64,000 nt of DNA from positions 3,984,212-4,048,211 of the forward strand of contig CM046339.1 of assembly GCA_025403435.1 (NCBI GenBank), in the 5' to 3' direction. The number at the start of each line of letters is the position of its first letter. The stretch's first letter is position 1. Origin of the DNA: Artocarpus heterophyllus. Its lineage: Eukaryota > Streptophyta > Magnoliopsida > Rosales > Moraceae. The notes below the pieces were generated by a model. That model made no database searches and was not told the origin of the DNA. It saw only the letters and a list, made by a program, of their open reading frames with translations. Shown one piece after another: positions 1 to 11,045 of the stretch. The translations under genes were made by a program, and so were the position numbers.

Positions 1-1184
1 ATCCTTATGGAACTCGTAAAACTTTGACTGATTTCGCTTCACCTTGCTCCCTCGGAGCTTGGATGGTGGTGTTAGCAAATTCTTGCCACTAACCTGGGCG
101 AGCACTTCGTCGATGGTCACCACTAATGACGTGTAGCTTTGAAACTTACTAGTCGGCCCCTTTAGCTTTTTGGATTTCTCTTTCTTCTGCTTCTTGCTTT
201 GCTCGACGTTGCTCTGTTCTGGCGCTTTCTTTTGCTTCTTATCCTTCTTCGTTCCGCTCGGGCCAGTTTCTTCCCGATGGCTTTCATATATTCAGTAGCA
301 TCTGCATGCCTCTGGGCATATCCGAGCATTTGAGAAAACGTGCTCAACTGCTCAAAGGCCAGGGACCAGGTCAGCTTTTCGTGTCGGAGACCCCCTACAA
401 AAATGTGTTTGAGGGTCTCGTCTTCGACGTGCTTGACCTCGAGAGCTGCCCGGGTAAACCGGTTAATGTAATCCCTGACGCTGTCGTCTCCCTGCTTAAC
501 AGCATACAGGTATGTTATTTCCTTCCTCCGTGTTTTGGTCGTGGAAAATGCCGAGGAGAAGGCGTCGGCCAGCTGTTGAAAAGAAGAAATTGATTCGGGT
601 TTGAGTTGTCAAAACCACTACCGAGCAAGGCCCGTAAGTGTGAGTGAAAAATCTTTACACATTGCCGCGTCGTTGGCATTCTACAGTAGCATGTGCCCCC
701 AGAAGAGTTCGACATTCTCATCAGCATCTGTGGTCCCGTCGTAGGACTTGATCTACGGTACCTTGAACTTTGGTGGCATAGGGGCCCGCATTATGCTATC
801 CGAGAAAGGTGGGTCCTAAGCTCTTGTCTCATCTAGGCCAAATCTGCAATTCTGGATCTCGTCGATTTAGCGCTGTAGTGCCCAGAGCTGGCGGTTGTTA
901 GTGTCTTCGGGCAGTTTGACCCTATAGGGTACTCCGCCCTCAACACGGCCTCCAGCTCCAGGCCGGCGGTTCTGGTTTGCCCCCCGAGATCTGAGCCGGT
1001 CAAATACCGAGGCCCGAGAACCTTGTGGCGAGGGAGCACGAGCCGCCTGGTATCCAAGACGGCCCTCTTGGACCAAGCTGTTATTGGCCGAGATGCCATG
1101 AGTGGATCCTCTGGAGTGCTCGGAGTGTGCTTCATCGCGGTCGGCTGCGCTTCGCTCTATCCGACCTTCAGACTGATCAACCAA
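1..1184 (-). pseudogene. Element A gag (retrotransposon capsid), broken and incomplete
   Basis: This is the structural Gag protein, which would form the cytoplasmic retrotransposon particle. On the minus strand an open stretch from 1184 ends at a stop after ...RQLWALQR near 867. The same frame continues with IDEIQ and then APMPPKFKV near 790, and the capsid part follows with EITYLYAVKQGDDSVRDYINRFT and ETLKHIFVGGL at about 550-400. An open segment 347-162 (STFSQMLGYAQRHADATEYM, then a Lys/Arg-rich tail) matches element B at 26234-26428. Several stops interrupt the frame, such as after ALQR and after HMLL, so it is not functional as it stands. The start is uncertain; 1184 is the first Met of the visible open frame. 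Zinc knuckle and protease would lie left of the window. Confidence 0.75.
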
Positions 1185-1511
1185 GGCTGGGGGCGGCAGA
1201 GCTGGTGTAGCCTGGTGTTGAGCCTGCTGCGCGAGCTATTGCGTCAAGATCTGGACTGCATCCGTAAGTTCCCGGATCGGGTCCTAAGCGACCGAGGCGT
1301 TCGCCGGCTCAGGCCTGGCCATGCTTCCTTACCCCTTGGATCGAGACCTCGCGGTCCGAGGACGACCCCTAGGCCTACCTATGTTTGGTTGCCTATTTCT
1401 TGCATCGCCCGACCCTTCCTGTTGGGCTGTATCATCTCTGACGTTTCCTCAAGTCGTCATCTCGGGCGTTAGAGGTAATGTAGCTGACGTTTGGATAAAG
1501 GTGTAGGTGCC

Positions 1512-1529
1512 CTCCTTCTAGCGCCAAAA
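1512..1529 (-). other. Primer binding site of element A
   Basis: Directly inside the LTR the minus strand reads TTTTGGCGCTAGAAGGAG. A TTGGCGC-type site next to the CA end of an LTR is typical of plant Tat-lineage gypsy elements, where a tRNA 3' end primes minus-strand DNA synthesis. The tRNA was not identified. The homologous site in B (25096-25113) is more mutated. Confidence 0.7.
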
Positions 1530-2162
1530 TGTTGATGCTTACCGTGTTTTGGCGTCGGACTAACACCACGTGCGGCTGCGCACGGTCTGACCTCTCCTTA
1601 GATTCGCCTCTGCCCAGGTGGACACACCTGCAAGAGGAGGGCCGCTTCGGAGAAAATAGAAAGATTAGTCAACAGACAAGGGCTCTCCGATGCTCAAGGC
1701 AGGGTTTGCTCGACAGAGGTCGGTAGCTAGTCAGGTGTGAAGAAGAAGTCTCTCTAGAATGTCATAAATGCATCCTATTTATAGGCCACCACTTGGATCA
1801 GGTGTAAGGTGGGTTTTGCCCATGACCCGGGTGTCACATCGAGGTGTGTCAGGCAGTAGGTGACAGGTGTTGCGCCCATCGTCCAACGGATTGGACTCTC
1901 TTGGACGGCAAAGTATCTGCCTCGTGTTGGCCTATAATGGCGAGTAGCAACCTGCTTGCGAGTAAGGTTGGTCTGACCTGAGCTACTGTATATTCCAAGG
2001 TGGCAGCCTTCTTAGGCCGCAACCTTGGATGCCTGAGAGGCACCTCGAGAGGAAGCATGATGCATCGGGGGCCAATAGCAAGCTTACCAAAGTCCTGCCA
2101 AGCTTATTAGCCGACCACCGAAGTTAGTGTCCTCGACGGTGGCACCAAGCTCACCCTCAACA
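1530..2162 (-). repeat. Element A LTR (633 bp)
   Basis: On the minus strand it starts TGTTGAGGGTGAGCTTGG at 2162 and ends GCATCAACA at 1530. It aligns with the B 3' LTR (34935-35562) across its length, including the TATA region and the CAGCCGCACGTGGTGTT block near the end. Confidence 0.85.
1776..1783 (-). promoter_or_regulatory. TATA box in A LTR
   Basis: The minus strand reads CCTATAAATAGG around here, about 380 bp from the LTR start. The same element occurs at the equivalent place in the B 3' LTR (35303-35310). It would drive retrotransposon RNA synthesis; this is inferred from position and sequence. Confidence 0.6.
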
Positions 2163-5100
2163 ATAATTTTCACTAAAAATATTTTTCACAAATATCCATC
2201 CCTACTTAATAATTTTTTTCTCAATGTCTTCTTTTCTCTTAAATACCTTTTCTCTTTTTTTTATTCATCTTTGTCTCTCATTTGCCTCTGAAGACAATTT
2301 TTTTTTTTTTTTTAAATATGTCCCTCCTTTTCTTTCTTTTCATCTTTGCTTCTGATTTGCCTCTGATGATATATTTTTTTTCAAATGTGTACCCCCTTAA
2401 ATTTTCTACATGTTCCTCTTAATCGTTATTTTCTCATGTGCACCTCCTGTATAAACCTTTATTAAGCTTTCCAATATATTTTTTCTCGTAATATGTTCTA
2501 CTTATGTACATATATAAATTATGTCAACCAAAACACATATTTTCATTGAGATGTGTATTTCTTAAATGGGCCCTATAATTTTTTTGTAACTTCGGCGTCA
2601 ATTTAAATTATATTTTTTTTCTCAAATACATACCTACTTATATATTTTTTTTTCTTGCACTCCTTTAAAATAAGATTTTTTAATCTGACCCTTTATAAAT
2701 AGTTTTTTCGTAATTGCTAGTTTAATATTTTTTTTGTTCAAATACATCCGTTATTTAAATATCTTTTTCCCACCGTCCATGCAAATACTATTCTCTTCTA
2801 TTCCCACAAAGTTATTTACGCCCTATTATCCCCCACTAAAATCTTCTCTCTCTCTTTTTTTTTTTTTAAAAAATATGTTCTGCCTAAGTTTTCATTTGTT
2901 GTTAGATTAAATTCTCTTAAGAAATATATAGTAAATCAAGAAAAAAAGAAAACTAACTTTTAATGAAATGCATCTAAAAGATTTAACCAATTGATACACA
3001 CGTGAAAGCATGTTGACTTATGTGGGGCGACCATGGTTGACTTATCTTTCTTCAAGAACCGATATTGGTGGCAGGTTAAACTTCACTATATTTTAATATG
3101 GTAAAACTAAGAACATAACCTAAAAATTCAGCGTGTATTATAGATTTTTTTAGGTTAAACTTCACTTTTCGTGTCCTCCCACGTCTAAAAAGTGATATGC
3201 TTTACTTCATTCAACCTTAATTCACGGCAACTGCTTCTTCGTTGTCCTACAACAACCAAATGGGTGGCCAGAAAGAGAAAACAATAAAAGTACTGAAAGA
3301 AACTAAGTTTGCTCTCATATTTTTAGGTACCTTTTTTTTCACTGATTAATGTATGATATGTAATTTTTTTGGGGAATATAGGATAGTTCTTTTTTTTTTT
3401 TGCTTAAGAAAAAAAGCTCAAGTGGTGCACTTCACGCTCCCTATCCTCTTTAGCATATTGACAATCCCGAGGACAATCAAGGAGTGGAAAGGACCTAAAC
3501 TAGACTTTTTCTATCCATCAAATTATATTTATCCACTTGTCATTGAGCCTACACACAAGCGTGGTGCACATTGGCACAAAGGACCCAAAGTGTGACTAAG
3601 GATGGAAAGAGAAGTCCTAGTAGAGATATCCTCACCACTACACCGCCTCCTTTGACGGTGGGAAATATAGAATAGATTATACGGTAGTTTTAATAATTTC
3701 ATGTTTTTAACCGATGGATAGAAACGTCATTTAAACGGTCTTCTCATATGAACTACGGGAAGTCAAAGTCGTTGACTAATATAATAATACCTAGGAAATT
3801 TCTATCAAAATTCTTCTAGCAATGTTATTCAACTCAATTGCTATCACAATGACTAGGCACCACCTAAGGAGACCACTAAGTACCACTCATTGTGAGACAA
3901 CCCCGTTCAACACTGTCGGGTTGAATTGGGGTGACTTAGATTCTACACAATATATACTATCACTTCTATATTTTTGATGCTTTAAAGCATTGATACTCAA
4001 TAAGTATCAGTCAAATTTGTAATTGCGAACTAAAAGACAGGCACTGAAACTAAAGCATGAAACGTTCATGAAATACAAAAAGGAATATAAATAATCTGGA
4101 TTTCTAAAAGGTTAAAATATTTTGAAGAAAAATAATGCTTTTAGAAGCATAAATCGGAAATCCTATATGTATACATATGTATGTTATGTACTGTATTTAT
4201 CTGGACTATCACAAATTATAATTAATTCACTAGATACGTCACAAAATTACATCTTGGTTATGATATGGTTTATGCATTTTATTATTTCAAGGGTCATAAC
4301 GGAAAGGACAATTTAATTTAACAATAATAAAGAAATTGCAAAAAATAGTATCTTTTTCAAACTATTGTAGTTAATCACATGTTTTGAAATTTTTTTATGG
4401 TAAATACCCAATTTATAGTGTAAAAATTTAGTTATCCCCTTATTTACAGTGTAAATAATTCTTATTCACAATAACTAAATTTAAAATAAAACTAATTTAT
4501 TTATCCTTTATTTACATAGTATATAAGTTATTTATATCATAAATATGTTAATTACTATAAATATTTATAAAACCTACAGTTAATTACTTCAAAAAATTTT
4601 AAAAATTGGTATTTCTCTCATTCTTCCTTTGTAATATGCTTGAGGCACATGGTTTCTCCTCTCACGATATTTGGTCAGCCCATTGAGGCCAATACCTTCT
4701 TCCATTCGTTATTGGTTAAAGCCCAACAAGGCCAGCTCTTTTTTGTTGTTGAAGATAACACACTTGATATTTTTAGTGTTGTGTGTGTGTGAGGAGTGTG
4801 TGCTACACACGGTTGGGAATTAGTGGGAGTAGAGGAGAGCACATATCACCTTCAAGACTTCCTTTGTGATTTCAGGTTGTAGACCAAATTCGAACCAGCC
4901 TTTTGGTGTTTCCCAGCGGTCATGAGCAATACATATTCAGTGCCACGTGGTGGAGGTAATCCTAAAACCACTACTCATTATATATGTTTTAAATTCCATT
5001 AAGATAAAATTATTTTCAAATTAAACGACTAAATTGGTTATTTTGATCTTTTTCATTTGTGCTGAGATTATTTAAAATCTAACATGTATGTATGTAGAAA

Positions 5101-5876
5101 GACCTTTTTTTTTAGTATTAATTTAGCTACAATTTCATACCCATGGTTTACAATTTTAGTTTTTCTTCAAAAATTGGAAAGTGAAGTCACTTTTGAGTGC
5201 GGTAAGGTATTGAGCTGTAGTGCGTTCTAAACACTAAACACAAGTTCGGCCTTCAACGCTGGGCTGTGCATAGTTTAGTGAACTCTACGAGCAATGTTGG
5301 GGCAATATCTTAGGCCCGCTGCACAACAAGGTAGCATATTGAGTGCCACTTTAACGGGGTTTTTGAAAATCAAAAATAGGAAAAGGGTCTGCCATTGTAG
5401 AGAACTGATCAAAAGTCAATAAAATAGAATTTGTCCATATTACCGGCATTGGTCTCTAATACAATGCCAGATGTTAGAGTAAACTACTGGTAATCTACCA
5501 GATTATGTAGATAAACATGGCCACCGACTGATGCTAGTTGTCAAATCATAAGAGTAATAGGTTGTATTACGACGCCATTTATGTAGCCTTTTCAGCTCAA
5601 ATCACCCGTTGTAGTTGTTTCCCATGGTATTTTACTAGTTTACCATAAGTGATTGACAAATTATGTCATCTTTTTTAGCACAAAGCACACGTCTTCCCCA
5701 ACACCAATCACTAGAGTAATTAGATTACTAGAATAATTTTCAAAATTACGACACATCACTAATCATTTCTGGCATCGGTTGTCGGAATAATCTAGTAAAA
5801 CTAAATAACTTTAAAAAAAAAAAAGATCACCAAATTAACCAAATTAGCTTTTTCATTATATAGGAAAAAAATCACT
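2163..5876. other. AT-rich intergenic DNA, no gene recognised
   Basis: The stretch 2163-2900 is strongly T-rich, with long T runs and two imperfect copies of a block around CATCTTTG..CTCTGATTTGCCTCTGA (about 2262-2400). ORFs at 3353-3595 and 4122-4316 have low-complexity translations and no recognisable domain. A segment at about 5215-5345 has a degenerate second copy at about 6228-6345, either side of the MITE. Otherwise no structured element was identified. Confidence 0.6.
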
Positions 5877-5884
5877 TTCGTGGC

Positions 5885-6198
5885 TAGAGCTGTTAGGTTC
5901 GGCCGGCCCAACTAGGCAGGCCCATAGACTGCCTCTTTTGGCCTAGGTCCGGCCTACCTGACCCAAGCCTTGAGCTAGGCTGAGCTAAAGATTTAGACCT
6001 AAACTAGAACCAAGCTGAGCTGGGCAGACCAAATTAGATAACTTTTTTAAAACTCCCATATAAAAATTCGAGTGGCCTAGCCCTAGGCCCATGCAGGCTT
6101 TGGGCAATGTCAGACCTTCTTTTTCATTAATTGGGCCGACCTGATTTTTTCTTTTGGCCGATATAGACCGGGCTGGGCGGCCCGAATTAACACTTCTA
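5885..6198. mobile_element. hAT-type MITE, 314 bp
   Basis: The left end TAGAGCTGTTAGGTTCGGCC pairs with the inverted right end TAGAAGTGTTAATTCGGGCC, giving imperfect terminal inverted repeats of about 26 bp. It is flanked by 8-bp direct repeats, ttcgtggc (5877-5884) and ttcatgac (6199-6206), which differ by two G/A transitions. An 8-bp duplication and TAG.G.. ends fit the hAT superfamily. It has no coding capacity; the inside is rich in GGCC-type words. It must have been moved by a transposase encoded elsewhere. Confidence 0.75.
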
Positions 6199-6475
6199 TT
6201 CATGACTTGTTTGTCATAAAGTATTAAGATGTAGTGGCCTACAAACTACCAAACCCAAGTTTGACCTTCATTTTGGGTTTTGCATTTAAGGCTAAGATCT
6301 TATGCCCACTAAATAACATAGGCTAGCAAATTGGGCTCTTTAGTTTTTATATATATGCAATAAAATTAAAGCTTAGATTAATTTATGCCAGAATAAAAAT
6401 AATTACAAAAAATATCATGTTATATCCTCAAATTAAATTTGAAAATACCAAAAATACCTAAGAGGTATCCGCCAT

Positions 6476-6590
6476 GGTTACCAGTCGATATCCAATGTCC
6501 ACCGTGGATAACGACCGACATATGATGTCTGCTACAGATATCAACCGGCATCCACTAGTTTCTGTTGTTGTTACCAGCTGGTATCTGCCA
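6476..6590. repeat. Degenerate tandem repeat, about 31-33 bp unit
   Basis: About four successive units can be laid under each other: GGTTACCAGTCGATATCC.., GGATAACGACCGACATATGA.., GATATCAACCGGCATCC.., GTTACCAGCTGGTATCTGCC. Each has the pattern (G)ATA/TACC..CCG-or-CTG..ATC. Identity between units is modest. Confidence 0.5.
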
Positions 6591-7508
6591 GGAACTATCA
6601 TTTCTATTGGGAGAGGCTGCTAACAGAATACTTCAAACATACAAGAAAAAAATCGCAAAAATTGCTCTAAAGATTAGGAAAATCACAAAAATTTAGAATA
6701 CTCGCAAATACACAAAAATTAGAAATACTAACATCATCCAAAAAAATTGTCCAAGAAATCAAAAAAAGAAAAAAAAAACACAAAAAGCCAGATCATTGAG
6801 ACGTTGCAAACTCCATCGACGGATGAGGACGTCACAATGACGTCGGGATGGTGTCTTGGGATGGCATCATCGTGGATCAGAGAAGACCAAAGACCAAGAC
6901 AATGTCTAGATCGGGTGTAGGGGGAAAGAGAGGAAAGCACGTCTGCTTATTGGACCAATCTGCCATTTTATAGTACCTCTGCTTGTCAGAGTAGAGAAGA
7001 CCGTCCTTCTACCTAAACCGTCGACAGCGTTTGGTGAGAAGCAGTGCAATCGCAAAGCAAATCAATGACGCTCATTGAAAAAGGCAGCTGGACGACTAGA
7101 GCAGAGAGAAAAAATAGATGGGCAGCATTTATGTGGGTAACGTAGCCTTAGTGTTGAAGGTTGGGCGGCTTAAGCCCAGAGGGAAGAAAGAGATGGTGGC
7201 TGAAGGTGTGACAGAAGAAAGGAGAGGGAGAGAAAGAAAAACCTTAATATGATTAGGGGTAAATTATGTTTGCTCCGAGGTTTTAATTACTATAATTATT
7301 AGTATTTTGACGATAACAAACAATTATTTATGTGCTACTAATAATTTTGTCTTGAGTATGAAGCTTTATAATTGCTAAAGATTTTTGGGATGTAAAGCTT
7401 TATAAGCTTTATATTTACTTAAGTACATTTAATATTTATTTCTGTCTCGGTTTTTGCATTTGTTGTAGAAAAATTAATTATTTACCTGATAAATTGTGCA
7501 GATAAGAA
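6591..7508. other. Intergenic stretch, purine-rich, no gene recognised
   Basis: It contains A-rich DNA (6640-6790) and a more GC-balanced part (6790-7240). ORFs such as 6734-6940 on the minus strand are short and low-complexity at the C end. A possible promoter or 5' region for the ORFs that follow cannot be shown. Confidence 0.4.
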
Positions 7509-7637
7509 TGAAAGGTTTTGATGATTCAAGCTATGATTCATTGTCAACTAGAAGCTACATGATAAATATGTTGAGCCACCTTATCAAGTACAAGGCAGAT
7601 ATAAATTATGTTAGGGAATATGTGGGGGTTGCTGAAT
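7509..7637 (+). CDS. Short unrecognised ORF, possible exon (42 aa)
   Basis: An ATG at 7509 opens MKGFDDSSYDSLSTRSYMIN.., ending at TGA 7635-7637 after EYVGVAE. Composition is protein-like, with mixed charged and polar residues. It overlaps the next ORF in another frame, and both may be remnants of one broken gene. No domain was recognised. Confidence 0.3.
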
Positions 7638-8171
7638 GAGAATAGAAGGGATAGTTACATAATTGACGTGAAAGAAGAGGTAGCAAGAGTTGTTAAGAAC
7701 AGTGTTAAGGAGGCGTTAATATCGGGCTTCGATGTTGTCAATAATTCTTTGGGTGCAAACAGAAGACGTCGTTTTGGTAGCCCAAATCGTGATGGAAGTA
7801 ATGACGGCAATAGGACCAACGTAGAAGTTGCGAACTCTGATGGAAGGTCTATGTCGAATTCAGATAATCTGTGTGATAATGACAGTTGTTTTATCACCTC
7901 AGAAAGCAGGCAGGCAAAAGTTACAATTTCGCCATATTCATCCATGAAAATTCAGCACCATGGAAGGGAGGACTCGTCCAAAGTTCAGAATGAGTTTAAT
8001 ACAAAAATGTCCAAAAATGAAAGTCAATTATGTCCTAAACATATTTTAGGGGAAAGATCATCCTACCAACAAGATGGCAATGCGGGGGTGAATAGGAAAA
8101 CGTACTACTGGTTGGATGATAAAATAAGTCGTCTTGATCCTATAGTTCGAGATGGGAGTGTTCTGACATAG
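7608..8171 (+). CDS. Unrecognised hydrophilic ORF (187 aa), possible exon of a broken gene
   Basis: The product is unknown. The predicted protein is polar and low in hydrophobics, with no signal peptide or membrane segment. An N-terminal charged stretch (KEEVARVVKNSVKEAL, about residues 22-37) could be helical, followed by Asn/Ser/Asp-rich sequence and a C-terminal YYWLDDKISRLDPIVRDGS. The antisense strand has a shorter ORF (7655-7945) that looks like a shadow. It lies 2.9 kb upstream of, and on the same strand as, the Ulp1-like exons at 11046-11974, with a noncoding repeat in between. It could be an upstream exon of that gene or transposon gene, but this is inference. Transcript evidence is lacking, so it may be a chance ORF. 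Confidence 0.35.
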   Translation: MLGNMWGLLNENRRDSYIIDVKEEVARVVKNSVKEALISGFDVVNNSLGANRRRRFGSPNRDGSNDGNRTNVEVANSDGRSMSNSDNLCDNDSCFITSESRQAKVTISPYSSMKIQHHGREDSSKVQNEFNTKMSKNESQLCPKHILGERSSYQQDGNAGVNRKTYYWLDDKISRLDPIVRDGSVLT

Positions 8172-9044
8172 GGAGAGAGCTCATTAAAATAAAACACAAA
8201 GCAACAACCTTCAAGTGGATCCAATCAATGTATATTGAACGTTTCTCAGCAACGCTTATCATGTATTTGGTACATTTAATTTGTGCGAGGCAATGTCAGA
8301 TGCATATTTCAAGATTGCTTGGTTTATTTTTTTATGAAACATTGGACCATAGGTAGTGAAGTACTTATTTTATCATAATATGCCTTGCAATAGTATTTGA
8401 ATTAGTGAAGAGGATTCCAAAGTTAATTAATGGTTTTTTTCTTTCCAGCGAGGGTCTTATTTGTATCAGGAAAGACAAAGTGACATGGGGTAACTTGTTA
8501 ACCTTGAAGCCGACAGAGTTATTGTGTTGCAACGTGTGCAGCAATAGCATGCCTTCTTCAAGTTAGAATGAATAAATTAATAAAGAAAACACGTGTGACT
8601 AAGGTACCTTTGAAATTACTAAAAACAATGTTTCTACAATGTATCTTTTTTTTTTATAGGGTGTTTGGTACGGTGGTAGGAACTATTAGTTAGAACTGTT
8701 TTTATTATAGTATGTGAGAGCTTATACTGTAGCAACTTTTTCTGTTTTATTATAGCATATGAGAGCTTTATGTTGTTTATAATTGAGATAATAGTTAGGA
8801 CTGTCCTTTGTTAAATGGCCCGTGACAGATGTCATTCAACAATTGTGCAAATGATGATGAATTTGAATGTTGGGTTCTGCCATCAAGCAGTGTACGTTAC
8901 ATGAACTTACTTTATGATGTCTTTTTTAACCCTGCACCCCCATCAAAATAGTTAGCTATAAAACAAAATAAGTGTATTGAGTTTACTATAGTAGGATCCA
9001 AAGGACCAGTCAAAAGATAAACCTTAATGGGTCTTTAATGTGAT
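8172..9044. other. Intergenic or intronic DNA, no gene recognised
   Basis: AT-rich. It contains a local duplication at about 8695-8770. The sequence GGGTGTTTGGTA at about 8659 resembles ends seen in some plant MITEs, but no convincing matching inverted end was found. Confidence 0.4.
8695..8770. repeat. Imperfect tandem pair, about 46 bp unit
   Basis: CTGTTTTTATTATAGTATG (from 8696) recurs as CTGTTTTATTATAGCATATG (from 8742), each followed by AGAGCTT. It is probably part of a small degenerate MITE-like insertion between about 8657 and 8825. Confidence 0.4.
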
Positions 9045-10795
9045 CGTTATTGAGTAAAATAGCAAGTAAATGTCATCCTATAGGGGATTGAATTTCATTC
9101 ATTTGTTATTAATTTTTTACATAGATTATATAATTAAAAAGGGGGTTTTTGATTTTTTTAACTAAATTACGAAAATTAAAATCAGCAAAATGAAATAAAT
9201 AAATAGAATACAAAATTTAAAGGATTACAAACAATAATAATAAAATAGGTTAAAAGTTTGTTCTCCACTCTTTGACAATGGTTATGCAATTAATCTTATA
9301 ATTATTCCCGAATTTTCCATTGAAACTAACAACCACAGATAGCGATCGAGAAGCTTTACTACCTCAATCCTTCATTACAGTTTAGATTTAATAAGACAAG
9401 TACTCTATGAAACCCCTTTCCATCAAACAACCTTGGAGGAAGCTTACTAAGGTTAATCCAATGAAAGCTTTATACTAAGAAAGATAGGTTGACCTAGGCA
9501 ATAAACGCGTAGAAGCTAGGTTTATTCAACCTATGTTATGTTTTACATCATAATCACACAAGTCTCACCACCACTGTGTGTCGCAATTTGCTACTTATGA
9601 TTAAAAACACATGATAATTATAGATCAAGATCTCTAACTTAGCATTAAGCAGATTCAAAATTTCATTTAGTTGTTCGCTCCAAACAACGTAATAAATCAT
9701 CTATGGGTAGTACTTTCAGTGAAACATAAACAATTTCAACATAAAAATCCAAAGAATAATTCACACAATCAATTATACAAACATGTCTAAGGCTTTGAGT
9801 TCACCTTTAACCACAAAATATTTAGCTAAACATAATTGAAATTGAAAATAAAAACATAGACTTTAATAACATTAATTTGATAAACTAAGAGGAGTGTTGA
9901 TGAAGATCTTTAAGGATTTCCAAGCAATAAACTTCTTGATCGTCCTCTTTTTCTCTCTATTTTTTCCCCCAAAAATCTGTGTTTGGGTTGCTAAAATTCA
10001 TCCAAAAACGTCCCTCATCTGAGACATAATGATGCTTATTATCCTAGGTTTTAGGAATAGTAAAAATTAGGCTTTTCAGAGTCAAATGAGCCAAAAACTT
10101 GTTAGAGATACGGCCCATGCGAGATTTGGTGTAGCCATGCAAGAGGGACTGCTAGCAACCAAAGGGTAGGCACTGGTAGGGGGCGCAGGCACGCTGTATG
10201 GAGTGTTGGCGCATAGCAGCCTCGGTTGGAGGGGACGCGCGCTACAAGCACTAGCTGGGGTTGTGAGGCATGCGTGGGCATGCTAGGTAGGCTGCTCAGG
10301 TGCGCTCTGGGCTCGGCCTGGGCTACAACACTTGGGAATTGGGCTGCAGCGCAGTGCTTGGGCCTCAATGCCTTTTTCTCCGTGGGGGTGCTAGCGCATA
10401 GCACCTTGGCCGCAGGGGACGCGAGTTGCGGCACTAGCCGGGGTTGTGAGACACACGCGGGCGTGCTGGTTAGGTTGCTCAGGCGCGCTCTGGGCTTGGC
10501 TTGGGCTACAGCGCCTGGGAATTCGGCTGCAGTGTGGTGCTCAGGCCTCAATGCCATTTTTGCTGTTTCTCAATCGTTTTAAGTTTGAATTGTGTTCCGC
10601 GACTTTTGTTGAACTCCAAATTGAATGCTTGATATTTTAACTCCAAAAATCTTCATTTTTATTCGTATTTTTATTCTTTAATATTAAAATATTTAAAAAA
10701 ACAAAGTAAAAATATAACATAAGAATACTCAAACACTTAAGACAATAAATACAAGGAAAAATGATGCAAAAATATAACAAAATATGCACTTATCA
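9045..10795 (-). mobile_element. Noncoding dispersed repeat with TGATAAGTGCATATTTT end (class uncertain)
   Basis: On the minus strand it begins TGATAAGTGCATATTTTG at 10795. It has an AT-rich start, a GC-rich tandem duplication (10201-10562), then a long AT-rich tail. The opposite boundary near 9045 is approximate and was chosen where CCTATAGGGGATTG occurs. ORFs in it (10102-10557 and its antisense partner) arise from the GC-rich duplication and are not considered genes. A second sequence with similar architecture, on the plus strand, starts near 49577. Candidates are a solo LTR or a large non-autonomous LTR element; no protein motif supports either. Confidence 0.4.
10201..10562. repeat. GC-rich tandem duplication, about 180-bp unit
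   Basis: Two copies, about 10201-10388 and 10389-10562, share GGGGACGCG, CACTAGC(T/C)GGGGTTGTGAG, GCTCAGG(T/C)GCGCTCTGGGC, TTGGGAATT-type and CTCAATGCC blocks. The GC content is far above the flanks. It lies inside the noncoding repeat. Confidence 0.8.
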
Positions 10796-11045
10796 GCTAC
10801 CTTGTAAGTACATTTTGAAGTTCAAAATGTTGTTTCCTATGCCACTTTAACAGACGATAAATGGCTCAAACAATTTGGAGGGGCTTCCAAAATTCAATCG
10901 GATAATGAAGTATGCTACAATTAAGAAATGGCGAATAACTTTTTTTACAGGCTTAAGCAAATTGCAAGGTTAGAACTTGAAATGCTGTAGTATCAATATT
11001 GTTTATATTTTCCACCATACATAAAAACAATTAGCTTGTCCTCAA
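10796..11045 (+). other. Possible exon remnant upstream of the Ulp1-like exons
   Basis: A short stretch near 10825-10915 translates to ..VEVQNVVSYAT.. and DDKWLKQFGGASKIQSDNE, which looks protein-like, but stops and lack of clear splice sites prevent a firm call. Confidence 0.25.

Larger units (their letters stand above)
1..2162 (-). mobile_element. Element A: Ty3/gypsy (Tat-like) retrotransposon, 5' part only
   Basis: Read on the minus strand this is an LTR (2162 to 1530), a primer binding site (1529 to 1512), an untranslated leader (about 1511 to 1185) and gag, which runs off the left window edge. It is the same family as element B at 13926-35562: the LTR begins TGTTGAGGGTGAG, ends near CATCAACA, and the gag proteins align. 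Pol and the other LTR lie outside the window. The flank after the LTR is ataat (2163-2167), but the matching target duplication cannot be checked. In the leader only short out-of-frame ORFs were seen. The lineage call rests on the TTTTGGCGC primer site and gag likeness to B, whose protease has the Tat-type D-N/G-G-S motif. Confidence 0.85.

Noticed and set aside
1023..1726. Plus-strand ORFs in element A
   Set aside because: They lie opposite gag, leader and LTR of the minus-strand element, so are shadows.
8657..8825. MITE starting GGGTGTTTGGTA
   Set aside because: No reliable inverted partner or target duplication found, so only the internal duplication is listed.
10102..10582. Overlapping ORFs of 118 and 151 codons on opposite strands
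   Set aside because: Both are produced by the GC-rich tandem duplication. Repeated Ala/Pro/His-rich peptides are translation by-products.
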